From Verrucomicrobiota bacterium (GTDB lineage Bacteria; Verrucomicrobiota; Verrucomicrobiia; Opitutales; Opitutaceae), in assembly GCA_023457715.1 (NCBI GenBank), contig JAEWKR010000014.1, positions 1 to 55,129 of the forward strand: a stretch of DNA of 55,129 bases. The letters are read 5' to 3'. Both the position numbers and the translations under genes were made by a program. Each line of letters begins with the position of its first letter. Within the stretch, counting starts at the first letter, position 1. The notes beneath the pieces were generated by a model, which saw only the letters and a program-made list of their open reading frames with translations, was not told the origin of the DNA and did not search any database. Positions 33,491-41,416 of the stretch are shown piece after piece.

Positions 33491-34733
33491 GGTTCAGAAG
33501 CTGGACGTTCCAGGTCAGCACCGGCTCGATCAGCCCCTGGCGATTGTCGCGCAGTTCGCCTTCGAGTGACCCGACGCGGTCGACCTCGAAGCCCAGCGCT
33601 TCCTCGACCAGATCGAACGCCTCCCGATTCGGCTCCAGCGCGGCAATGGTGAGCTTGTACGCGCCGGGGGCAAGGAGCCCAGGCAGCTCCACCTGCATCT
33701 GGTAGGTGCCCGCTTCCATCCGTGGAATCTCGCAGCGACCGTCGCCATTGGTGGTCGTGAACACCGCCTGGCCACCGAGGGCGGAGACGCGCACCGCCAG
33801 TTGGAACGCCGGCACCGCGCGGATGAGGGTGCACTGGATTCGCAGGGTGATGGGTGACCGGGGTTTGAACTGGGTCACTCCTTCGACCGTCTCGCCCGCC
33901 AGCTCGATGGAATCGATCCACGCCGCAGACTTCGGCTTGTCGGCGGGACGCGTGTAGCGCAGTTGCTGGGCATCGGCGAAAGAGCCTTCGTACTTGCCGG
34001 CCACCTCACTCATCGGACCGTGCGCGGACAGCTGCCCTTTGTGCAATAACAGGCCGACATTGCAGAGCTGACGGACGACCGTCATCTGGTGGCTCACAAA
34101 CAGCACCGTCCGACCGTGACCGCGGGCCACTTCGCGCATTTTGCCGAGACATTTGCGTTGGAAGGCCGCGTCACCGACGGCGAGCACCTCGTCCACGATG
34201 AGAATTTCGGGTTCGAGATGCGCCGCCACCGCAAACGCCAGCCGGACGTACATCCCGCTGGAATAATGCTTCACTGCCGTGTCGATGAACTGATCGACCT
34301 CGGCGAAGGCCACGATCTCGTCAAATTTGGCGCGAATCTCCGATCGCCCCATGCCAAGCAGGGCGCCGTTCAGGAACACGTTTTCACGGCCGGTCAGTTC
34401 GGGATGGAAGCCGGTGCCGACCTCCAGGAGGCTGGCCACCCGCCCCGTGATCCCGATACGGCCGGTGGTGGGATCGGTGATGCGTGACAGAATCTTGAGC
34501 AGGGTCGATTTACCCGCGCCATTGCGTCCGATAATGCCGACGACGTCGCCCCGGCGCACGGAGAAGGACAGGTCGCGCAGCGCCCAGTAGTCGCGAAGTT
34601 GAGGAGCCGGGGAACGGGAACCGAACCGGCTCAACGCATGGGCCAGGCGGTCGCGAAGCGTCTCGTGGCGCGTGGCGCCCAACCGGTACTTCTTCCCAAT
34701 GCCGCTGACGTCGATGACAATGTCCTGTCCCAT
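33483..34733 (-). CDS. wzt: ABC transporter ATP-binding protein for polysaccharide export (Wzt-like)
   Basis: ATPase subunit that powers export of lipid-linked polysaccharide. The 416 residues have Walker A GRNGAGKS at 69-76, signature YSSGM at 157-161, Walker B ILIVDE at 177-182 and the H-loop His near 215. A C-terminal region from about 250 to 416 is predicted beta-rich and matches the position of the Wzt carbohydrate-recognition domain that reads the glycan terminal modification. Start ATG 34733; the 17 extra upstream codons would overlap wzm. The gap to wzm is 5 bp. Confidence 0.95.
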   Translation of the reverse strand: MGQDIVIDVSGIGKKYRLGATRHETLRDRLAHALSRFGSRSPAPQLRDYWALRDLSFSVRRGDVVGIIGRNGAGKSTLLKILSRITDPTTGRIGITGRVASLLEVGTGFHPELTGRENVFLNGALLGMGRSEIRAKFDEIVAFAEVDQFIDTAVKHYSSGMYVRLAFAVAAHLEPEILIVDEVLAVGDAAFQRKCLGKMREVARGHGRTVLFVSHQMTVVRQLCNVGLLLHKGQLSAHGPMSEVAGKYEGSFADAQQLRYTRPADKPKSAAWIDSIELAGETVEGVTQFKPRSPITLRIQCTLIRAVPAFQLAVRVSALGGQAVFTTTNGDGRCEIPRMEAGTYQMQVELPGLLAPGAYKLTIAALEPNREAFDLVEEALGFEVDRVGSLEGELRDNRQGLIEPVLTWNVQLLNHA

Positions 34734-34738
34734 GATGA

Positions 34739-35581
34739 TCAGATGATGTCGGCGAACGTGCGCTCCGTGGATCGGAAATACCATACCCCGCCGGCCACCA
34801 GGACGAGTGCGGCGGCCACCGAGGTGGCCAGCGTGTCGATGTGCAGCGTGAAGGTGTCACCCAGGAGGCACCAGCGAAACCCTTCGATCACGCCCGTCAG
34901 CGGATTGAGCGCGAGGATCTCGCGCCAGTTGGGCAGCGTGTCCGCGCGAAAGCCGACCGGAGTGGCAAAGACGCCAACCTGGAGCAGGAAAGGTGATATG
35001 AAGCGGAAATCCCGGTAGCGTACGGTCAGGGCCGCGATCCACAGGCCGGTGCCGAACGCAATCAACAATGCCAGGACGACGAAAACGGGAATGAAGACCA
35101 CGCGCCAGGTCGGATACACGCCAAACCAGGTGCTGACGACGGCATACAAGCCCATCGCGGTGAGGAAATCCACCAGCGCGACGGCCAGCGCGGACAGCGG
35201 GACGACGAGGCGGGGAAAATATACCTTCGCGACGAGGTGCGAGTTTGAGACCAGGCTGGCGCCCGCGCCGGAGAAGGAGGAGGCAAAGAGTTGCCAGGGT
35301 AGCAGCCCCGCGAGGACCAGCAGGGGATAGGGTACGCCGCCCGCCGGCATGTTCGCCAGGCGTCCGAAAACAAACGTGAACATGACCATGGTCACGAGCG
35401 GTTGAAACAAAGCCCACGCCGCGCCCAGCACCGCCTGCTTGTACCGAACCTTGATGTCCCGCCACGCGAGGAAATACAACAGCCCGCGGTAACGCCAGAG
35501 GTCGCGCCAGTAATGGCGCGAAGCGCGCCCAGCCTCGAGCACAAGGGTCGGTTCCGATGCGGCGGAAAGGGGGGGCGTCAT
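34739..35581 (-). CDS. wzm: ABC-2 type polysaccharide export permease (Wzm-like)
   Basis: Membrane permease partner of the adjacent Wzt. The 280 residues have six predicted helices and the family markers LAWRDIKVRYKQAVLGAAWA and then FQPLVTMVMFTFVFGRLA, VYFPRLVVPLSAL and the late LNPLTGVIEGFRWCLLG. It forms the channel for lipid-linked glycan across the inner membrane. ATG 35581 overlaps the AsnB-GT4 stop by 4 bp; an open upstream extension of 94 codons is shadow sequence. Confidence 0.95.
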   Translation of the reverse strand: MTPPLSAASEPTLVLEAGRASRHYWRDLWRYRGLLYFLAWRDIKVRYKQAVLGAAWALFQPLVTMVMFTFVFGRLANMPAGGVPYPLLVLAGLLPWQLFASSFSGAGASLVSNSHLVAKVYFPRLVVPLSALAVALVDFLTAMGLYAVVSTWFGVYPTWRVVFIPVFVVLALLIAFGTGLWIAALTVRYRDFRFISPFLLQVGVFATPVGFRADTLPNWREILALNPLTGVIEGFRWCLLGDTFTLHIDTLATSVAAALVLVAGGVWYFRSTERTFADII

Positions 35582-38574
35582 CGTGTCAGATGATTTGAGA
35601 GTCTCGCGCAGAAGGCTTCGAACGAAAACGTGCGGGCGCGATCCAGAATCTCGGTTTGGTTCCAGTCCCGCCCGAGCGCGCTCACCGAAGCTTTCGCGAT
35701 CGCGTCGACGTCCCCATATTCCACCAGCATCCCGCTCTCCGGCGTTATCACTTCCGGGACGCCGCCGGCGTTGGCGCCGAGGCAGGGGCGGCCGTGGGCC
35801 ATGGCTTCGAGGAAGACCAGGCCGAAGCCTTCCTTCCGGCTCGGGAGGGCAAAGAGGCGGCACGAGCGCATCTCCTCCTTCAATTGGTCGTCGTCCACGT
35901 AGCCCATGAAGTCCACCGCCGCCTGGATGCCGAGTTCCTGGACCATGGCCTGCAGCCGCGGGACGTCGTCGCCCCGGCCGACCAGCCGGAGGCGGGCGTC
36001 TGGAATCTCAGCCAGGATCGCGGGCATCGCCTGGATCATGTGCTCGACGCCTTTGTACCGGTCGGCCCACGTGATGCGCGTCACCACCAGGATGACCGGC
36101 GGGCACTCCGCCAGCGGCCTTCCCGGACCGATCGGAAACACCGGGTCGAGCGCATTGTGAAGCACCACGGCCTGGCCTTCGCGCAAAGGACAGTGACCGA
36201 GCAGGACGCGACGGGTGTAATCGCTGACGCAGAGAACGCGTTCCGCCCCGCGCAGCGCGGTTTTTTCCGGGGCCGAGAACGGCCGCCAGACCTCGATGCC
36301 GTGGGCGATGAGATAGTACCGCAGCCTGGGATTCAGCTGCCGGGCCAGCCAGGCCACCGGCAGCTGGGCAATATGACCGCACACGACCACGTCGCAGTCC
36401 CGGGCGTACTCCAGCGCACGCCGAACGAAGGTGACCTTGCCCCGCGAGCAGCCATGCGACAGTTCCGCGGCCAGCCCGTCACGTTTCAACCCCGTCTGAA
36501 CGTCGGCGGGCGGATCGTTCAAGGCGAGCAGTCGCAGCCCTTCCAGGCCGGGCTGCAGCGCCAGCGCCTTGAGGTACGACTGCAGGATGCGCGGGATCCC
36601 GCCCTCGGAGGCGTAGATTTCCGGTGCCATCAGCAGGGCGCGGCGGAAGGGGCGGGACGGTGTGACGGTCACCGCGGGCGGCGCCGGCCGCGCAGTGGAA
36701 AGGCTGGGCTGGCGGTTCGCGAAGTTGACCAGTACGGCGAGGCTCCACAGCCGCGACCATTCACGGGTGTCGTTGTGTTCCAGGAAGCCTCGCCAGAGGG
36801 AGGAGACCTCCATCGGTGCAAAAAGTCCGCTGCGCTCGAGGTTGCCAGGCGCAAAAGTGTCCTCGAGGAAGGGCCGCAGTTCCTGCTTCATCCACCGGGC
36901 GAAGGGCAGGGTGAAGCCGCGCTTGCGGCGGTGCGCCAGGCCCGGCGGCAGCAGGTCGGCGACGGCGTCGTACAGGGCCGCCTTGTGCTCGCGCGTCCGG
37001 CGCGGCTGACGCCAGAGCCATTCGATCAGCGGCCGGTCGACGAAGGGCACACGCAACTCGAGCGAATGGCGCATGCTCATGACGTCGCTGTCGCGCAGCA
37101 GCACGTCGGCCATGTAGGTGCGCAACTCCCAGGCACTCACCCGGTCGAAGGCCGAAGCGGCGCCGAGTTGCCGGACGAGCCAGGCGAGTTCCGGGTGGAA
37201 CGGGTCGATTCCTCCGGCGGCGGTGAGGGCGTCGGGGTGCAGGAGCTGACGCTGCCGGCCGAGGGAGAACACCCGCCGTTGCATCGCGCCCACTTCATCC
37301 ATGGAGGCAGCGTGCTGCAGCATGTCCGCCAGCTTGCGCCGGCGGGTATCTCCCACCTCCAGCCGGTCGAGCACGCGGGCGCGGACGCCCTCCGGCAGGA
37401 GCCGCCAGGCCGGCAGCAGCCGCGCCAGCCGCGGGGTGTCACGAAACGACGGATACCCTCCAAAGAGTTCATCGCCGCCCAGGCCCGACAGCGCCACCGT
37501 CACGCCCCCGGCCCGCGCGGTCTGGCTCGCATAATACGTGTTGATGCCGTCGCCCGAAGGCTGGTCAAAGGAACCGAGGAGCCGGTCGAGGTCCGCCGCC
37601 ACGCGGCCCCCGGTCAGGATCTCGTTGTGATGGATGGCTCCAAAATGCCGGGCGGCTTCGAGCGCGACCTCGCCCTCGCTGTAACCTGGCTCCTCGAAAC
37701 TGATGCAGAAGGTGCGCAGGGGACGCCCGGTCGCGCGCGTCATCAGGCCGACGACGGCCGACGAATCGAGACCGCCGGAGAGAAACGCGCCCACCGGGAC
37801 ATCCGCGACGAGATGGGCGCGGATCGTGTCTTCCAGGCGGGCCCGCAGCTGGCGGCTGAAATCCGCCGCGCTCGTCGCCGGGGGGGCGTCGGGTATTCCC
37901 GTGAAGGCCCACGCGCGCGTCACGGTGAGCGCTCCCGCCTTGAAGACGGCTTGTTCCCCCGGCCGCAGGCTGATCACGTCGCGATAGATGGTTCGCGGCG
38001 CCGGCACGGCGAACCAGGCCAGGTAATCCGCCACCGCCGCCGGGTCGATCACGCGGGGCACCGCGCCCGAGGCGAGCAGTGCGTTCAGCTCGGAGGCGAA
38101 CAACAGGTCACCGCCGTGCTGATACAGATACAGGGGCTTGATCCCGAAGGCGTCCCGCGCCAGCAGCAACGAGGCTTCGTCCCGGTCCCACGCGGCGAAG
38201 GCGTACATGCCCCGCAGCCGCGCCTGCGCGCCCGCGCCCCAGACCGCGACCGCGGCCAGGAGGACTTCGGTGTCGCAGTCGGTCCGGAACCGCCAGCCGT
38301 GACGCCCGGTCAGCTCCGCGCGGAGCTCCTTGAAGTTGTAGATTGCGCCATTGAACACGAGCGACCAGCGGCCGTCCGGCGAGACCATGGGCTGCCGCCC
38401 GTTGGCCGGGTCGAAAATGGCGAGCCGGCGATTGCCCAGGGTCGCCGCGCCGGAGGACACGAAGCCCTCGTCATCAGGCCCGCGGTGCTCCATGGCGTGA
38501 CACATCCGGCCGACGGCCGCCTCGCGGGCCTTCCCGGGGGCGGAATGGCTAACGAAACCAGCTATGCCGCACAT
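35578..38574 (-). CDS. Fused asparagine synthase (glutamine-hydrolysing) and GT4 glycosyltransferase
   Basis: A 998-residue single frame joins two complete enzymes. Residues 1 to about 615 are a class II glutamine amidotransferase/asparagine synthase: the nucleophile Cys2 (MCGIAGF), RGPDDEG near 31-37, the PP-loop SGGLDSS at 266-272 and a full synthetase domain. A Pro/Thr-rich linker follows near 625-640. From about 644 a GT4 enzyme begins (RALLMAPEIYASEGGIPRIL), with VLHNALDP and the donor motif KEGFGLVFLEAMAHG carrying E915 and E923. This is the first gene of the operon, and it could amidate a sugar acid and add a sugar. No internal stop or frameshift is seen. Confidence 0.93.
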   Translation of the reverse strand: MCGIAGFVSHSAPGKAREAAVGRMCHAMEHRGPDDEGFVSSGAATLGNRRLAIFDPANGRQPMVSPDGRWSLVFNGAIYNFKELRAELTGRHGWRFRTDCDTEVLLAAVAVWGAGAQARLRGMYAFAAWDRDEASLLLARDAFGIKPLYLYQHGGDLLFASELNALLASGAVPRVIDPAAVADYLAWFAVPAPRTIYRDVISLRPGEQAVFKAGALTVTRAWAFTGIPDAPPATSAADFSRQLRARLEDTIRAHLVADVPVGAFLSGGLDSSAVVGLMTRATGRPLRTFCISFEEPGYSEGEVALEAARHFGAIHHNEILTGGRVAADLDRLLGSFDQPSGDGINTYYASQTARAGGVTVALSGLGGDELFGGYPSFRDTPRLARLLPAWRLLPEGVRARVLDRLEVGDTRRRKLADMLQHAASMDEVGAMQRRVFSLGRQRQLLHPDALTAAGGIDPFHPELAWLVRQLGAASAFDRVSAWELRTYMADVLLRDSDVMSMRHSLELRVPFVDRPLIEWLWRQPRRTREHKAALYDAVADLLPPGLAHRRKRGFTLPFARWMKQELRPFLEDTFAPGNLERSGLFAPMEVSSLWRGFLEHNDTREWSRLWSLAVLVNFANRQPSLSTARPAPPAVTVTPSRPFRRALLMAPEIYASEGGIPRILQSYLKALALQPGLEGLRLLALNDPPADVQTGLKRDGLAAELSHGCSRGKVTFVRRALEYARDCDVVVCGHIAQLPVAWLARQLNPRLRYYLIAHGIEVWRPFSAPEKTALRGAERVLCVSDYTRRVLLGHCPLREGQAVVLHNALDPVFPIGPGRPLAECPPVILVVTRITWADRYKGVEHMIQAMPAILAEIPDARLRLVGRGDDVPRLQAMVQELGIQAAVDFMGYVDDDQLKEEMRSCRLFALPSRKEGFGLVFLEAMAHGRPCLGANAGGVPEVITPESGMLVEYGDVDAIAKASVSALGRDWNQTEILDRARTFSFEAFCARLSNHLTR

Positions 38575-38732
38575 GGTTGCGAGTGGGCCGACGTGCGCGC
38601 AGGCTTCGCCCCGTCACTTCGACACGAAGTAACCAAACGAGGGACGGAGCGCGTGCCCACAGCGGTGGAAAGTTGGGGTTTTTGCCCCGACCCGGTCAAA
38701 GACCAAGTCGGGAATTTCCCGAGGGATCGGGA
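38575..38732 (-). promoter_or_regulatory. Leader of the polysaccharide operon, with palindromes
   Basis: This 158-bp gap must hold the operon promoter. Two palindromes stand out: 38613-38633 (arms GTxACTTCG / CGAAGTxAC around a 3-nt spacer) and 38708-38722 (TCGGGAA-T-TTCCCGA, perfect). A third potential hairpin is GGGG-TTTTTG-CCCC near 38675. I could not pick out a convincing -35/-10 pair. The palindromes could be operators or RNA hairpins. Confidence 0.4.
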
Positions 38733-39269
38733 CTATGCCTCGATGGATCGGCCAATTTCGGCCGACCTTTCGCGCGAGTAGAGGATTTCCACCAAAAAGA
38801 GGCCAAGATCGACGGCTGTCCCGGCTCCCCGGGAGGTGATGATGCGACCGTCTTGCACCACGCGCTCGTCCGCCAGGATGTTCGGCAGCTCGGTGCCGAC
38901 CGACGCGTGCGCGGTGTAGCGGCGGTTTGTAAGGAGGCCCAGATCGTTGAGCACGGTCGGGGCGGCACAGATCGCCGCCACCCATTTCTGCTGTTCGGCG
39001 TGCCGCCGGACGAGTGTAGCCACGCGCGGGTCCGCGCGCAGCCGGGCCACGCCCGGCCCGCCGGGCAGGAAAAGGCAGTCGAACATCCGGTCGCCCAGCG
39101 CCTCGAGCGTCGTGTCGGCGTGGAGCGTGATGCCGCAACGGCCGGTGACATGCATGCTGACCAGTGCGGCCGTCGTCACCTCCGCCCCCGCGCGGCGCAG
39201 CAGGTCCACCGGGGTGACGGCTTCAATTTCTTCAAACCCTTCCGCCAGGATTGCGAGTACGGTGGCCAT
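38733..39269 (-). CDS. DJ-1/PfpI family protein
   Basis: 178-residue alpha/beta protein of the DJ-1/ThiJ/PfpI superfamily. The family marks are Glu14 in GFEEIEAVTP, the nucleophile-elbow cysteine Cys101 in VAAICAAPTVL, FLPGGPGVARL, and a His near 119 in YTAHASVGTEL. Members act as deglycases or redox chaperones; the exact activity here is not predictable. It starts at ATG 39269, 16 bp from the divergent SDR gene; an ATG six codons upstream would overlap that gene. The stop is 158 bp from the polysaccharide operon start. Confidence 0.9.
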   Translation of the reverse strand: MATVLAILAEGFEEIEAVTPVDLLRRAGAEVTTAALVSMHVTGRCGITLHADTTLEALGDRMFDCLFLPGGPGVARLRADPRVATLVRRHAEQQKWVAAICAAPTVLNDLGLLTNRRYTAHASVGTELPNILADERVVQDGRIITSRGAGTAVDLGLFLVEILYSRERSAEIGRSIEA

Positions 39270-39285
39270 GGGATGAGGTGGGAGC

Positions 39286-40206
39286 ATGAATGCGTCCCAT
39301 CCTGCCGCTTTTTCAAGCGGAACCTTGCTCGTGCTGGGTTGCGGGTACGTCGGACGCACGGTGGTGGAGACGGCGCTGCAGCGGGGATATCGCGTGGTGG
39401 CGCTGACCCGAAATCCCGGCACTGCGGCCGCACTACGCGAACGAGGCGCGGAAACGATCGTGGCCGACCTCGCCAGCTACGACTGGCACCGGTTGGCACC
39501 CGCCGCGCCGGCTGTGGTGCTCAACTGCGTGGCTGGCGGGGGTGCCGGCCTGGAGGGCTATCGACACGCGTACCTGGACGGGATGCGATCCGTCGATACC
39601 TGGCTTCGGGGCCCCGGGGCCGGCAGCGGGCTGTTTGTCTATACGAGCAGCACGTCGGTGTACCCGCAGGGTGGGGGGGCCGCCGTGTCGGAAGACGCGC
39701 CCATTGCCTCGAGCGCGGAGGAATCGTCCGCCGGCATTCTGGCGGCGACGGAGGAGGTTATTGGGGGCTTCCCTTCCGGCGCGTGTGCCCAGAAAGTGAT
39801 TCTTCGGCTGGCGGGCATCTATGGCCCGTCGCGGACCCATCTGGTGGAGCAGGTGAAACAAGGCGCAGTCGCCGGTCGCGGCGAGGTCCACCTGAACCTC
39901 ATCCACCTGGACGACATCGTGGCCGCCCTCTGGGCCGTAGCTGCCAGGCGCGAGACGATCCGGGAGACCGTCGCGGTGTTCAATGTCGCCGACGACGGCG
40001 CCGCGCTGAAAGCGGAGGTCGTGGCGTGGCTGGCCGCCCGCCTGGGAGTGCCGGCGCCCGCTTTCAGTGGTATCCCGGCCGGTCGCCGCCAGCGGATGAC
40101 GCCCGACCGCATCGTCCTCAACACTCGCCTGAAGCGCGATTGCGGCTGGCAACCCCGTTACCCGACGTTTCGCGAAGGCTACGCCGCGGTCCTGGCGGGC
40201 GGTTAG
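39286..40206 (+). CDS. SDR-type NAD(P)-binding epimerase/dehydratase family protein (YeeZ-like)
   Basis: 306 residues. The Rossmann motif LLVLGCGYVGRTVVETAL opens the protein. The catalytic segment reads FVYTSSTSVYPQGGG, so the Ser/Tyr pair is present but the lysine four residues after the tyrosine is not, as in YeeZ-like atypical extended SDRs. Later LAGIYGPSRTHLV and the C-terminal CGWQPRYPTFREGYAAVL resemble sugar-nucleotide epimerases. It is divergent from the DJ-1-like gene. Substrate is unknown; a link to the nearby polysaccharide genes is only positional. Confidence 0.85.
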   Translation: MNASHPAAFSSGTLLVLGCGYVGRTVVETALQRGYRVVALTRNPGTAAALRERGAETIVADLASYDWHRLAPAAPAVVLNCVAGGGAGLEGYRHAYLDGMRSVDTWLRGPGAGSGLFVYTSSTSVYPQGGGAAVSEDAPIASSAEESSAGILAATEEVIGGFPSGACAQKVILRLAGIYGPSRTHLVEQVKQGAVAGRGEVHLNLIHLDDIVAALWAVAARRETIRETVAVFNVADDGAALKAEVVAWLAARLGVPAPAFSGIPAGRRQRMTPDRIVLNTRLKRDCGWQPRYPTFREGYAAVLAGG

Positions 40207-40291
40207 GCTTCACTTTCCCCTTTCCCTTTCGCGCCCCCTGCGCACGCTTTCCCACCTTCACTTTTCACTCTCCCTTTCACTCCCCCTTCCT
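40207..40291 (+). repeat. Pyrimidine-rich leader upstream of ybaB
   Basis: An 85-bp gap made almost entirely of C and T in the + strand, with repeated CACTTTC/CCCTTTC units (CACTTTTCACTCTCCC, then TTTCACTCCCCCTTCCT), directly abutting the ybaB ATG. It matches in style the leaders of hisA and the M42 peptidase at 4891-5040. No purine-rich Shine-Dalgarno is present. Confidence 0.8.
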
Positions 40292-40600
40292 ATGGCCGGA
40301 CTCGGAAAATTAATGAAACAGGCGCAGAAAATGCAGCGCGGGATCGAAGCGCTCCAAGCCCAGATGGAGGCGAAGGAGTTCGAGGTCACCCAGGGTGGCG
40401 GCGCCGTGAAAGTTAAGATCAACGGCAGCGGCAAATTCCTCGGCCTCGCGCTGGACCCTGAGTTTTTGAAGGAGGACGCCAAGCTCGTCGCCGACACTGT
40501 GCTCGCCGCGATCCAGGACGCTTCGAAGCAGGCGAAGGAGTACAACGAAGCCGAGATGCAGAAGGTCACCGGTTCGTTCCAGATGCCGGGCATGTTCTGA
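40292..40600 (+). CDS. ybaB: YbaB/EbfC family nucleoid-associated protein
   Basis: Small DNA-binding protein of 102 residues. It begins MAGLGKLMKQAQKMQRGIEA, the usual YbaB N-terminal helix, followed by the beta-strand stretch TQGGGAVKVKINGSGKF and the terminal ITGSFQMPGMF-type tail (here VTGSFQMPGMF). YbaB is usually encoded between dnaX and recR; recR follows 149 bp downstream here, but dnaX is not upstream. The start ATG is preceded by a pyrimidine tract with no Shine-Dalgarno. Confidence 0.96.
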   Translation: MAGLGKLMKQAQKMQRGIEALQAQMEAKEFEVTQGGGAVKVKINGSGKFLGLALDPEFLKEDAKLVADTVLAAIQDASKQAKEYNEAEMQKVTGSFQMPGMF

Positions 40601-40621
40601 ACCGGACGGCCAGATCAGAAG

Positions 40622-40726
40622 AACCACGAATGGACACGAATTCACACGAACAAGACAGCGACAGAAACAGCCTTGCTTTCGCCGTAGGCGTGGCCGCTTC
40701 GTGTCGCTTCGTGTCCATTCGTGGTT
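40622..40726. repeat. Imperfect 30-bp inverted repeat element between ybaB and recR
   Basis: Arms 40622-40651 and 40697-40726 are complementary over 30 bp with about four mismatches; the outer 19 bp (AACCACGAATGGACACGAA) are perfect. The interior holds about 45 bp. A related element with the same arm sequence occurs at 45916-46056. In the transcript it would form a long hairpin. Confidence 0.9.
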
Positions 40727-40749
40727 AATCTCGGGTTGGTTCAGTCGAG

Positions 40750-41346
40750 ATGACCCCGGCATTCGAGAAGCTGCAGAAGCATTTGAAGCAGTTGCCGGGG
40801 TTGGGCTATCGTTCGGCCGAGCGGATCGCGCTGCACCTGCTGGTGGAAAAGCCGGCCCGTCTGCGCGCCCTGGTCGAAGCTTTGGAGGAGGCCGCGACGG
40901 CGGTTCGCCGTTGTGCCCGCTGCGGCAACCTCGCGGAAGCCGAGCAATGTGAAATTTGCACCGATGCCCGGCGGGACGCGACTCACGTCTGCGTCGTGGA
41001 GCACGTCCCGGATCTGGTCGCGATCGAGCGCAGCGGCGCGTTTCGCGGCACGTATCACGTCCTGCATGGAAAGCTCTCGCCGATTCAGGGCGTGGCCCCC
41101 GAACACCTGAACCTCGATTCGCTGCGCGGCCGTCTGGATGCGGAGCCGATCGAGGAGTTGATCCTTGCCTTGTCCAACGACGTCGAAGGCGAGGCGACCT
41201 GCCATTACATCACCCAGCACCTCCCTGCCGGGCGACAGGTAAATGTCAGCCGCATCGGCTTCGGACTGCCGAGCGGCGGCGGCGTCCTGTACGCCGACTC
41301 GACGACGCTCAAAAGCGCGCTCGAAGGCCGGCGTGAGTACCGGTGA
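40750..41346 (+). CDS. recR: Recombination mediator protein RecR
   Basis: 198-residue RecFOR pathway protein that helps load RecA at single-strand gaps. N-terminal helix-hairpin-helix residues (KQLPGLGYRSAERIALHLL), a Cys4 zinc site C55/C58/C67/C70 and the TOPRIM strand VCVVEHVPDLVAIE are all visible. The C-terminal GFGLPSGGGVLYADSTTLK is intact. It probably shares transcription with ybaB across the inverted repeat, although that hairpin could attenuate readthrough. Confidence 0.97.
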   Translation: MTPAFEKLQKHLKQLPGLGYRSAERIALHLLVEKPARLRALVEALEEAATAVRRCARCGNLAEAEQCEICTDARRDATHVCVVEHVPDLVAIERSGAFRGTYHVLHGKLSPIQGVAPEHLNLDSLRGRLDAEPIEELILALSNDVEGEATCHYITQHLPAGRQVNVSRIGFGLPSGGGVLYADSTTLKSALEGRREYR

Positions 41347-41416
41347 GGAGGGTTGCAGCAGCGTTCGCTCCAGTCGTCGTGCGCGGGGTCATTCGATCGC
41401 TGGCCTGTCAGCCGTG

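Noticed and set aside
5756..38574. The operon considered as a mobile island
   Set aside because: No integrase, transposase or flanking direct repeat was found, and base composition looks like that of the neighbours, although polysaccharide operons are often exchanged.
35656..38781. 1041-codon plus-strand open frame
   Set aside because: It lies antisense to the AsnB-GT4 gene, whose motifs are unmistakable, and its own translation has no domain.
38577..39285. Plus-strand frame leading into the SDR region
   Set aside because: It is antisense to the DJ-1-like gene and runs in a different frame from the SDR protein.
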